From the NCBI GenBank assembly GCA_020631035.1, contig JAHDIA010000261.1, positions 1-8,028 on the forward strand: a stretch of 8,028 bases of DNA, in the 5' to 3' direction. The position numbers and the translations under genes were made by a program. The notes beneath the pieces are model-generated. The model was not told where the DNA came from. It worked only from the letters and a program-made list of their open reading frames with translations, and did no database searches. Positions within the stretch are counted from its first letter, which is position 1. Every line of letters begins with the position of its first letter. The stretch comes from Chitinophagales bacterium. Its GTDB lineage: Bacteria; Bacteroidota; Bacteroidia; Chitinophagales; UBA2359. Shown piece by piece: positions 1 to 6,298 of this stretch.

Positions 1-99
1 GTATAGTACGAAAAGGCATGGTCAAAATGTTAAGAAATTTATTTTACAGTGTACTCAGTTTGTGTGTATGTATAAGCATTGAACAAGAGTGAACAGGAG

Positions 100-141
100 C
101 CTCTTCTTGTAAACCAAGCAGTTACAAGAAGAGGTTTTTTT
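100..141 (+). terminator. Intrinsic terminator of an upstream gene
   Basis: A perfect 13-bp stem (100-112 pairing with 122-134) with a 9-nt loop is followed directly by seven T (135-141), the canonical form of a Rho-independent terminator on the + strand. It should end transcription of a gene lying mostly to the left of the window. Two frames are open from the left edge, with stops at 80-82 and 90-92, and either could be the C-terminus of that gene. With fewer than 30 codons visible I cannot identify it. The terminator insulates the peptide cluster from upstream transcription. Confidence 0.85.
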
Positions 142-510
142 GAATCAAAAAATGAAAATTATGGGCTTTTTTTTACGATGGATTTTTGCAGTAATTTTTA
201 TTTAACTGTATGGTAATTAGGTTTTTGTGGTTTGTTTTTTATGGTATTGTAGTGAAAAAAAAGAAGGTGAATATAGAAAAGTGTATTTGTATATTCGTCT
301 GGTTTGCTCCAACTTTGTAACATGATTATTTGAGTAGATTTAAACAGACTCTAATAACAATAACATTATGCAAAAACAACTTTCGTTTTGGAATAGAAGA
401 TGAATGATAAAGCTCTAGAATATGTAGGAAGTATTGAAATATGGGTTTTTTGTTTTATGTATTTCAAACACCATTGTATTTTTTGTAATGTAAATGTGAA
501 CAAGATTCAA
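142..510. other. Non-coding stretch, no gene recognised
   Basis: About 370 AT-rich bases hold no convincing coding region on either strand. A 56-codon open frame (400-570, +) runs through the promoter-like box of the first peptide gene and has an unconvincing composition. A short frame at 368 stops after 11 codons and does not resemble the peptide leaders. An AACTTTG string at 311-317 resembles part of the -7 box found before the two peptide genes, but the leading TA is missing and no gene follows it. The stretch may hold distal regulatory DNA, but nothing specific can be shown. Confidence 0.5.
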
Positions 511-520
511 TTAACTTTGA
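511..520 (+). promoter_or_regulatory. -7 promoter box (TAnnTTTG type) of first peptide gene
   Basis: TAACTTTG at 512-519 matches the Bacteroidota -7 consensus TAnnTTTG used by the primary sigma factor. The 10-mer TTAACTTTGA (511-520) recurs exactly at 934-943, upstream of the second peptide gene. No good -33 TTG lies at the expected 19-21 nt: the nearest TTTG, at 482-485, is 26 nt away. The promoter may therefore be weak or activator-dependent. Transcription would begin near 524-526, leaving a leader of about 64 nt before the ATG at 589. Confidence 0.5.
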
Positions 521-523
521 ATC

Positions 524-555
524 ATTGTTTAAACAATTTACAATGTCAGTTGACA
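524..555. promoter_or_regulatory. Two palindromes at predicted transcription start, possible operator
   Basis: A perfect 14-bp palindrome, ATTGTTTAAACAAT, lies at 524-537, immediately after the -7 box and over the predicted start site. A second dyad follows at 544-555: TGTCA, 2-nt spacer, TGACA. Neither is present upstream of the second peptide gene, which otherwise shares the same promoter box. The position suits a repressor site or a structured 5' leader. This is inference, and no regulator gene is visible in the window. Confidence 0.35.
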
Positions 556-588
556 GTATACTTATTTTAAAAATTTAAAATTTACATT

Positions 589-747
589 ATGAAAAATCAA
601 AAGAAGAAGTTGAATAAGATGACGATTACTGAATTGACCAAAAAACAGCAAAACAAAGTGCTTGGTGGAAAGACATATAGATGTCCTGTGTTAGCTAGTT
701 ACGTTCGCCCAAGTGTAGATCCCAACTCGCAATGTGTTTGCTGGTAA
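589..747 (+). CDS. lanA: Class I lanthipeptide precursor peptide 1 (52 aa)
   Basis: This 52-residue peptide starts at ATG 589 and is too short for ordinary gene calling. Residues 1-27 form a Lys/Gln-rich leader with LNKMTITEL at 8-16 and a Gly-Gly cleavage site at 26-27. This is the leader type seen in Bacteroidota natural-product precursors, and the LNKxT motif probably does the enzyme-docking job of the FNLD box of nisin-type leaders. The predicted core (28-52) has T29, S37, S42, S47 and C32, C49, C51, and ends PNSQCVCW. In the mature product LanB would dehydrate Ser/Thr and LanC would join them to Cys; T29-C32 is spaced for an N-terminal four-residue ring. Its leader matches precursor 2 at 14 of 20 aligned positions (8-27 against 10-29), which with the lanC and lanB genes downstream makes the assignment strong. 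The ring pattern, leader cut and activity are inferred. Confidence 0.9.
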   Translation: MKNQKKKLNKMTITELTKKQQNKVLGGKTYRCPVLASYVRPSVDPNSQCVCW

Positions 748-757
748 TCATCAAAGA

Positions 758-799
758 TAGAAAAACACTTTACTTGCTTGCAAGTAAAGTGTTTTTCTA
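758..799. terminator. Strong bidirectional hairpin terminator after peptide gene 1
   Basis: A perfect 19-bp stem (758-776 pairing with 781-799) closes on the tetraloop CTTG. The outer part of the stem is an A-run on the left and a T-run on the right, so it can act as an intrinsic terminator in either direction. It starts 10 nt after the stop codon of precursor 1. It should confine most transcripts to the single peptide gene, or protect that message from 3' decay, and so make precursor 1 a separate transcription unit from precursor 2. Confidence 0.85.
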
Positions 800-910
800 C
801 AGAATAAGCGTTAAGGTTTGTAGCGTGTAAATAATTGATTATTAATTGTTTGAATTGATGTGTTGCTTTTTTTGAGCTTGAAAAGTATGTAAAGTGATTC
901 AATTTTGTGC

Positions 911-942
911 TTGCAATGCCCCAACAACTTGCTTTAACTTTG
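911..942 (+). promoter_or_regulatory. Bacteroidota-type promoter of second peptide gene
   Basis: TAACTTTG at 935-942 matches the TAnnTTTG -7 box. A TTG at 911-913 lies 21 nt upstream, an acceptable spacing for the -33 element. The surrounding TTAACTTTGA is identical to the box of the first peptide gene. The predicted start is near 947-949, giving a short leader of about 32 nt before ATG 980. This is the more complete of the two promoters. Read-through from it past the hairpin at 1181-1215 is the likeliest source of lanC transcription. Confidence 0.6.
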
Positions 943-979
943 AGGTATAATTATTTTTTAACCATAAAAGTTTAAAACT

Positions 980-1156
980 ATGAAAAAGCAAATGAAAAGC
1001 TTGAAATTGAACAAAATGACTGTAACTGCATTGACTCAAAAACAGCAAAATGGGATTGTAGGAGGAGCGACTAGAAATGGGTGTAACATTCAACCTATAA
1101 AATCAAAAAATCTCCATCCTGCTGATAGCCCTGTTACACAGTGTATTTGTGCATAA
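980..1156 (+). CDS. lanA: Class I lanthipeptide precursor peptide 2 (58 aa)
   Basis: This 58-residue peptide starts at ATG 980 and is a paralogue of the first precursor. Its leader runs to G28-G29 with LNKMTVTAL at 10-18. The predicted core (30-58) contains T31, S42, S50, T53 and C35, C55, C57, and ends PVTQCICA. As in precursor 1 there are four Ser/Thr and three Cys, one Thr-Cys pair near the core N-terminus (here T31-C35, one residue wider) and a closing [ST]-Q-C-[VI]-C. Outside these positions the cores differ strongly. That pattern suits either a two-component antibiotic or duplicated peptides with different targets. A second in-frame ATG at residue 5 is possible, but the first gives the better match in length to precursor 1. 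The gene lies 83 nt upstream of lanC, separated from it by a hairpin. Confidence 0.9.
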   Translation: MKKQMKSLKLNKMTVTALTQKQQNGIVGGATRNGCNIQPIKSKNLHPADSPVTQCICA

Positions 1157-1180
1157 CATGAGCAACATTTGATTTAAACA

Positions 1181-1215
1181 ATTATACGTCATTGGCATTG
1201 CCAATGACGTATAAT
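1181..1215 (+). terminator. Hairpin between peptide gene 2 and lanC, likely attenuator
   Basis: A perfect 16-bp stem (1181-1196 pairing with 1200-1215) closes on the triloop ATT, in the 83-nt gap between the second precursor stop and the lanC start. No T-run follows, so it is not a classical intrinsic terminator. Partial termination or a 3' barrier to exonucleases would yield abundant peptide message with less enzyme message, a common arrangement in lanthipeptide operons. Which of these occurs is inference; the hairpin itself is plain in the sequence. Confidence 0.7.
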
Positions 1216-1239
1216 ATCTGAACTTAAAATCATTCAAAA

Positions 1240-2529
1240 ATGAAATGGGAAGCAATAGCACCAAGCAAAAAAAAGATAAAAACAGCCATTACAGAATTGG
1301 CGGCAATTACCGCTATAGAATTGCAAAAAGAAAATTGTCAATTTAATCTTGTAAGTGGGCGGGCGGGTGCGCTCATCTTCCTAGCAAATTTTAGAAAGGA
1401 ATTTAACAATTACGAATACGATGCTCTTATTCAAAACCAAATTGAACAACTCTTTGATGATTTATCTTCTCAAGAAATGTCTGCTGATTTGTACTATGGT
1501 TTTTCGGGCATTGCTTATACCTTACAATACCTACAAAAAAAAGAACTCATCTCTGAAGAAGAATTAGCCGAATCTTTCTTTGATGATTTAGATGAATATG
1601 TGCTTCAAGCCATCCAACAAAACAAAGAAACGGCTAACTTAGAATTGATACTTGGCAATGCTGGAATTGCTGTCTATCTTTTTAATCGCCCCAATACTCC
1701 TACAATATTAAATGCTTATCAAACGATGATTGAAAGCATTGACCAAAACAAAATTTTAGATTTAGCTAAGGGCAATTCTTGTAAATGGCTTACAACAGGT
1801 CTGGAAAACAATCAATACTATTGTTTGGGAATGGCACATGGCATCCCAGCCATTCTATCACAACTAGGGGGAATTTACAGCAAAAAAATCCAAAAAGATC
1901 ATACCAAATACTTGTTGAGCCTCGGAATGCAAGGAATGCTTAATGAAGAAAATCAAGATTGTGATTTTAGTTTTGATCACACCATAACACTCCAAAACAA
2001 TGAAAAAAAATATCAATCTCGATTGGCATGGTGTTATGGCGATTTAAGTGTAGCCCTTGGATTTATGCAGGCAGCAATGGCAACGCACAACCAAAGTTGG
2101 TATTACAAAGCCATAGATATCGCAAGCAAAGCAGCCCAAAGAGATGCCAAATATGCGAATATTGTCGACAACAGCATCTGTCATGGAAGTCTAGGAGTTG
2201 TGCATATTTTCAATCGTTTTTATCAACTTACCTGGGAGGATATATTTAAGGAACAAGCACTCTTTTGGTTGGATCATGCTTTGCAAATGGCTGAACAATA
2301 CCAAGGCGTCCAAAAGTACCACACCAAAACGCCTGACAAAAATAGCATTATGCAAATTGATTATGATATGGGCTTGTTGTGTGGGACAGCAGGGGCAGGT
2401 TTGGTACTTCTAAGCCTCATTTCTGAGACAGAGCCTGATTGGGACGATGTTTTGTACACCAATATTCAGACCAAACGAAGGAGCAATAATCAGATTTCTT
2501 TATTGGATATAGATTTCTTTTATAGATAA
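1240..2529 (+). CDS. lanC: LanC-type lanthionine synthetase (cyclase), 429 aa
   Basis: This is a zinc-dependent cyclase that adds Cys thiols of a dehydrated precursor to dehydroalanine/dehydrobutyrine, forming lanthionine rings; it acts in the cytoplasm, probably with LanB. The length is normal for the family. Repeated LanC-barrel glycine motifs are visible: YYGFSGIA (85-92), LGNAGIA (138-144), MAHGIPA (198-204), RLAWCYGD (261-268), CHGSLGV (314-320) and LLCGTAGAG (379-387). By alignment of motifs with NisC, the zinc ligands are C265, C314 and H315, and the catalytic candidates H200, R261 and Y266 are all present. The position expected for NisC D141 appears to hold E135, a conservative change. 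I see no frameshift. The start at 1240 is the first ATG after the hairpin; 159 bp separate its stop from the target duplication of the inserted foldback element. A weak 6-bp dyad at 2564-2569/2580-2585 follows the stop. Confidence 0.95.
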   Translation: MKWEAIAPSKKKIKTAITELAAITAIELQKENCQFNLVSGRAGALIFLANFRKEFNNYEYDALIQNQIEQLFDDLSSQEMSADLYYGFSGIAYTLQYLQKKELISEEELAESFFDDLDEYVLQAIQQNKETANLELILGNAGIAVYLFNRPNTPTILNAYQTMIESIDQNKILDLAKGNSCKWLTTGLENNQYYCLGMAHGIPAILSQLGGIYSKKIQKDHTKYLLSLGMQGMLNEENQDCDFSFDHTITLQNNEKKYQSRLAWCYGDLSVALGFMQAAMATHNQSWYYKAIDIASKAAQRDAKYANIVDNSICHGSLGVVHIFNRFYQLTWEDIFKEQALFWLDHALQMAEQYQGVQKYHTKTPDKNSIMQIDYDMGLLCGTAGAGLVLLSLISETEPDWDDVLYTNIQTKRRSNNQISLLDIDFFYR

Positions 2530-2688
2530 TCTAATTGTCAAAGAACCTTTACCTATTATGCAACATTGGACAGATACCACCAATGCTGTATAATACAAAA
2601 AAGGAAACAGCAAAGAAAGGATGAAAATGGAAGGGTGAAAAATCGAAACATTCCGCCATAAAAACGAGTATCTGTAAGTAAACAAACA

Positions 2689-2859
2689 CTAAATACTGTG
2701 TAAATTAAATCTCTATACATTTTGTGTGCATCTTTTCGTCCTATACTGCATCTCGTACTCGCCTTTGGTAGCTATGGCTACCAGGCTCCGTGCGTTCTTT
2801 GTATAGAACAAAAATCTACTACCCAAAATACATATTTACTTATTTTACACAGTACTAAA
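2689..2859. mobile_element. MITE-like foldback element inserted between lanC and lanB
   Basis: A 161-bp element (2694-2854) has terminal inverted repeats. The outer 11 bp, TACTGTGTAAA, are perfect, and 26 of the outer 34 positions match without gaps. It is flanked on both sides by the direct repeat CTAAA (2689-2693 and 2855-2859), as expected for a 5-bp target duplication. The inside is also self-complementary around the same centre near 2774: 2741-2746 with 2801-2806, 2754-2758 with 2790-2794, 2761-2763 with 2784-2786, and 2767-2772 with 2777-2782 around the loop TATG. The whole element can thus fold into one long imperfect hairpin. It codes for nothing convincing and so would need a transposase supplied elsewhere. 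Its right end lies 13 bp before the lanB start, so it may alter lanB transcription or translation. The family is unknown. Confidence 0.75.
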
Positions 2860-2872
2860 AGCGTATCTCAAA

Positions 2873-5800
2873 ATGAAAAATACTTCGGATATACACATTC
2901 ATCCCAATTTTGTCCTACGATTGCCTCGATTACCACTCAATTTTTTACAAGATTTTTTAAAACGTTTAGAGACCGAAAAGGAAGAGCTTGTCTTTCAATC
3001 CCTCTTTCAAAAGAATATTTTTTGCGAGGCAATTTTTGCAGCTTCCCCAACACTTTACTACGAATTTGAAAAGTGGGTCAATGGCAAAACACTTGAAGTC
3101 AAAAAAGTCAACAAGCTCAAAATATCTTTGTTAAAGTACCTCAAACGTATGTGTTACCGAACCACACCCTTTGGTTTATTTGCAGGAGGAGGTATAGGAC
3201 AAATTAGTCAAGAAAAGGAAAGCAATTTTATCGAAAATCCTGAAGGAAACATCAAACGGCATACCCGACTTGATATGGCATTTCTTTCACAATTTGTGGA
3301 AGACTTGTGTCAAAAAAAGCCCTACAAAAAACACTTGCGCTTTTTTCCCAATTCTAGCATTTATCCAATTGGCGAACAATGGCGGTATGTCGAAAAAAAC
3401 GATCAAGGAGTAGGGGAGGGCAAGTACAACCTTAGTTCCGTAGATCAATCGTATTACCTCAATGATATTTTTGAAAAAGCCCAAGAGGGATTGACCATCA
3501 CAGATTTAATTGAACAAGTCATAGATGAAGATGCCACAGCGGAAGAACTAAAAATATTTATTGAAGAGATTGTCAAAGAGCAGTTGCTCAAACACGAACT
3601 AGAAGCCAATATCTCAGGAGAAGATTACCTCGAACGCATCAAGGCATTTGTAAAAAGAGTAGAAACACAGGAAGACATATCCGAAACCAACCCTAAATCT
3701 GTTTTATGTAAAATTGTCCAGATACAAAAATTACTCAAACAACTAGATACCCAAACAGAAAATACTCCCCACGAATACAACAATTTAATTCAGGTCATTG
3801 AAACATTGGGCGTGGCTTTTGACAAATCTAAACTCCTACAAATAGACAGTATTTATGAAGGAGAGATGAAGGTTGCACAAACCCATATTCAAGAGATTTT
3901 AAAAGTCTTACCTGTATTAAATAATTTAAACGAACGTAGACCCTCCAAAATGGAGGAATTTGTTCGGGCTTTTCAAGAACGTTATGAAGATAAAATGGTA
4001 CCCATAGCTGAGGCATTGGACCCAGAAACAGGCATTGGCTATCTACAAAACATAAGCAATACCAGTTCGCCACTGCTAGAAAATATCCGATTTCCTAGAC
4101 AAAGTGGAGAAAATAAGCTAGCAATCAATGCCAAAACAAAATTACTGTTTAATAAGTTAAAAGAGGCCATCCAAACTCAGCAACAAATTGTAGAGTTGAC
4201 AGATGAGGACCTCAAAAACGTATCAAAAAAGAACTGGGACAATGTGCCCAAAACCATCCAATTCAATTGTTGGTTCTTTAGTGATGAACAAACAGGAGAA
4301 GAACGAATTTTAATCAAAGGTGTGGGTAGTGTTTCAGCGATTCGAATACATACCCGATTTGCCTCTGCCAGTTCTAAATTTAAACAACTGGTCAAAGACA
4401 TTCTCAAGGAGGAAGACCAACAGAATGGTGATGAAGTTCTGGCAGAACTGGTCCACCTACCAGCTTCAAGAGTGGGCAATATTTTAATGCATCCGCATAT
4501 TTGTGATTACGAAATCCCTTTTCTTGCAAAATCGACCCTTGATGCCGAGCAACAATTAAATTTAAACGACCTTTTGCTCAAAGTAGAAAATGGGCGCATT
4601 CGTTTATGGGCACCCAAATTGCAAAAATATGTGTTACCCAAATTGTGTACAGCTCACAATTACGAACACAATTCGTTGCCTATTTATCATTTCCTATCAG
4701 AAGTAGAAGGGCAGGGCAAAAAAAATCACTTTAGTTTTGGATGGGATATTTTAACTGACCTTTATCATTTTTCTCCTAGGGTGGTGTATAAAAATATTGT
4801 ACTGACACCTGCCACCTGGCGCATCAAAAGGAGTGAATTTGAATATTTGTTAAAACTCAAAGACGAGCATTTGTTAAAAGGATTTGGCGAATGGCGCGCA
4901 AAATACAATATTCCCAATGTAGCCATTTTTAGAGAATTTGATTTGGTGATGTATATTGATTTTGAAGTATTGTGGAGTGTAAAGGTTTTTATACAAACGA
5001 TCAATAACAAAAGAAATATTCAGTTGTACGAATGTTTGGGCAAACAAACACCCAATATTGATGGGCAATATTTTAACACAGATTACTTTTTTACAGTCAT
5101 CAATAATACATTGTCAAAGCCAAGGCAATCGGCAGTTGGGATGCAAGTCAAGTCCAATCAAGATGTCAAGCGTAGTTTTTATATAGGAGAAGAATGTTTG
5201 TTTTTTAAATTGTATACTGGCGATAGAACTACTGATGAAATCATAGCTTGGCAACTCCCCCAATTGGTCAATGAATTGAGCGAAGAAAATCTGATTGACA
5301 AATGGTTTTTCATCCGCTATAACGATCCCAAAAATCATTTACGACTGCGTTTTTTCCTAAAAGACAAAACGCACTGTGGTACAGTAATGCAATTGGTACA
5401 TCAAGCATTTGAGCCATTTTTGGAAAGTGGCAAAATTTGGAATATACAAATGGATACCTATGTACGAGAACTAGAAAGATATGGAGCCAATTCTATAGAA
5501 GCCGCTGAACATATTTTTTGTATAGACAGCATTGCTTGTTGCCACCACCTAATGAAAATGGAAAGTGAGCAAGACCGTATGCTGATTGGAATTTTACGCA
5601 TCGACCAATTGATGAATGATTTCCAAATAAGTTTGCCCCAAAAAATGGAATTGATGTATGTACTTTCTGAATCTTTCAAAAAAGAATTCAATGCAGACAA
5701 AAATACCAAAGCGCAATTGAGTCATTTGTACCGTACCCACAAAAACGACATCCGAAAAGTATTACAGAGAATACCGCCCCACGATGCCTTTGAACAACAT

Positions 5801-6037
5801 TTTGACAATGTTAAAGGGCAAAGCCAACAACACCAAGCTGCTGTACAAGAAATATTAAATTTAAAAGAAAAAGGTGAACTACAATTGCCTTTTTCAAATT
5901 TAATGAGTAGCTACATCCATATGAGCCTTAACCGATTGATGATGGATCAGCCCCGCCAACACGAATTGGTATTGTATGATTTTTTGTATCAATACTACCG
6001 TTCTGAATCTAAACGAAATACTGCCACGCAGAAATAA
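2873..6037 (+). CDS. lanB: Full-length LanB lantibiotic dehydratase, 1054 aa
   Basis: LanB enzymes use glutamyl-tRNA to glutamylate Ser/Thr of a precursor core and then eliminate glutamate to leave dehydro-residues. The large N-terminal glutamylation domain (about 1-700) shows FVLRLPRLP (13-21), KRMCYRTTPFGLFAG (91-105) and a downstream ASRVGN...YEIPF block (531-550). R16, R92, R96 and T98 sit where NisB has R14, R83, R87 and T89. The C-terminal elimination (SpaB_C) domain begins near 768 and has WFFIRYNDPKNHLRLRF (811-827), YVRELERYG (863-871) and HMSLNR (1016-1021); H1016 probably corresponds to NisB H961. Both domains are in one chain, close to NisB in length, unlike the split dehydratases of some Bacteroidota and of thiopeptide clusters. 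The gene lies 343 nt after lanC because a foldback element intervenes. A hairpin 31 nt after its stop probably ends the operon. Confidence 0.95.
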   Translation: MKNTSDIHIHPNFVLRLPRLPLNFLQDFLKRLETEKEELVFQSLFQKNIFCEAIFAASPTLYYEFEKWVNGKTLEVKKVNKLKISLLKYLKRMCYRTTPFGLFAGGGIGQISQEKESNFIENPEGNIKRHTRLDMAFLSQFVEDLCQKKPYKKHLRFFPNSSIYPIGEQWRYVEKNDQGVGEGKYNLSSVDQSYYLNDIFEKAQEGLTITDLIEQVIDEDATAEELKIFIEEIVKEQLLKHELEANISGEDYLERIKAFVKRVETQEDISETNPKSVLCKIVQIQKLLKQLDTQTENTPHEYNNLIQVIETLGVAFDKSKLLQIDSIYEGEMKVAQTHIQEILKVLPVLNNLNERRPSKMEEFVRAFQERYEDKMVPIAEALDPETGIGYLQNISNTSSPLLENIRFPRQSGENKLAINAKTKLLFNKLKEAIQTQQQIVELTDEDLKNVSKKNWDNVPKTIQFNCWFFSDEQTGEERILIKGVGSVSAIRIHTRFASASSKFKQLVKDILKEEDQQNGDEVLAELVHLPASRVGNILMHPHICDYEIPFLAKSTLDAEQQLNLNDLLLKVENGRIRLWAPKLQKYVLPKLCTAHNYEHNSLPIYHFLSEVEGQGKKNHFSFGWDILTDLYHFSPRVVYKNIVLTPATWRIKRSEFEYLLKLKDEHLLKGFGEWRAKYNIPNVAIFREFDLVMYIDFEVLWSVKVFIQTINNKRNIQLYECLGKQTPNIDGQYFNTDYFFTVINNTLSKPRQSAVGMQVKSNQDVKRSFYIGEECLFFKLYTGDRTTDEIIAWQLPQLVNELSEENLIDKWFFIRYNDPKNHLRLRFFLKDKTHCGTVMQLVHQAFEPFLESGKIWNIQMDTYVRELERYGANSIEAAEHIFCIDSIACCHHLMKMESEQDRMLIGILRIDQLMNDFQISLPQKMELMYVLSESFKKEFNADKNTKAQLSHLYRTHKNDIRKVLQRIPPHDAFEQHFDNVKGQSQQHQAAVQEILNLKEKGELQLPFSNLMSSYIHMSLNRLMMDQPRQHELVLYDFLYQYYRSESKRNTATQK

Positions 6038-6068
6038 AAATCAACTTATACCTCAATTTTAAGACGTA

Positions 6069-6107
6069 AAAACCAAGTAATCAAATATAGCTTAATTGTT
6101 TGGTTTT
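6069..6107 (+). terminator. Terminator-like hairpin after lanB
   Basis: A 13-bp stem (6069-6081 pairing with 6095-6107, two G-U wobbles included) has a 13-nt loop. The right arm ends in TTTT paired with AAAA, so the U-tract is part of the stem. It lies 31 nt after the lanB stop and is a reasonable but weak intrinsic terminator closing the lanthipeptide operon. The rest of the gap up to 6298 shows no gene. TATCTTTA at 6148-6155 is one base off the -7 box but has no clear -33 partner. Confidence 0.5.
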
Positions 6108-6298
6108 CAATGTTGTATGTGCTGGTGTTCCTAAAAGCATACCTTGCTATCTTTACGTAAAATCACTCAAAATATGTTTGTTATAATTTTCATTATGCTT
6201 GAAATTTGGAGTAAATAAATACCAAGGGGCATCAGGCCAATGCTTACTTGTAATTACCTAAGAACATTTATTTTCATCATTTTAAAATTTTATGTGTA

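Noticed and set aside
368..403. Possible third, decayed precursor starting MQKQ
   Set aside because: It stops after 11 codons, and neither shifted frame restores an LNKxT leader or a Gly-Gly site.
400..570. 56-codon open frame on the + strand upstream of precursor 1
   Set aside because: It overlaps the -7 box and the palindromes, has no leader-like or domain-like features, and its composition looks like translated AT-rich DNA.
699..1093. Two - strand frames across the peptide genes
   Set aside because: They are antisense to the two precursor genes and span terminator and promoter sequences; no family features.
2028..2413. Two short + frames inside lanC
   Set aside because: They are alternative frames of the well-supported cyclase gene and show no motifs of their own.
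2564..2585. 6-bp dyad after lanC as a terminator
   Set aside because: The stem is short with a 10-nt loop and has no T-run; too weak to list as a terminator.
2722..3069. 115-aa open frame on the + strand
   Set aside because: It runs through half of the foldback element and then overlaps the lanB start in another frame, where lanB has clear family motifs.
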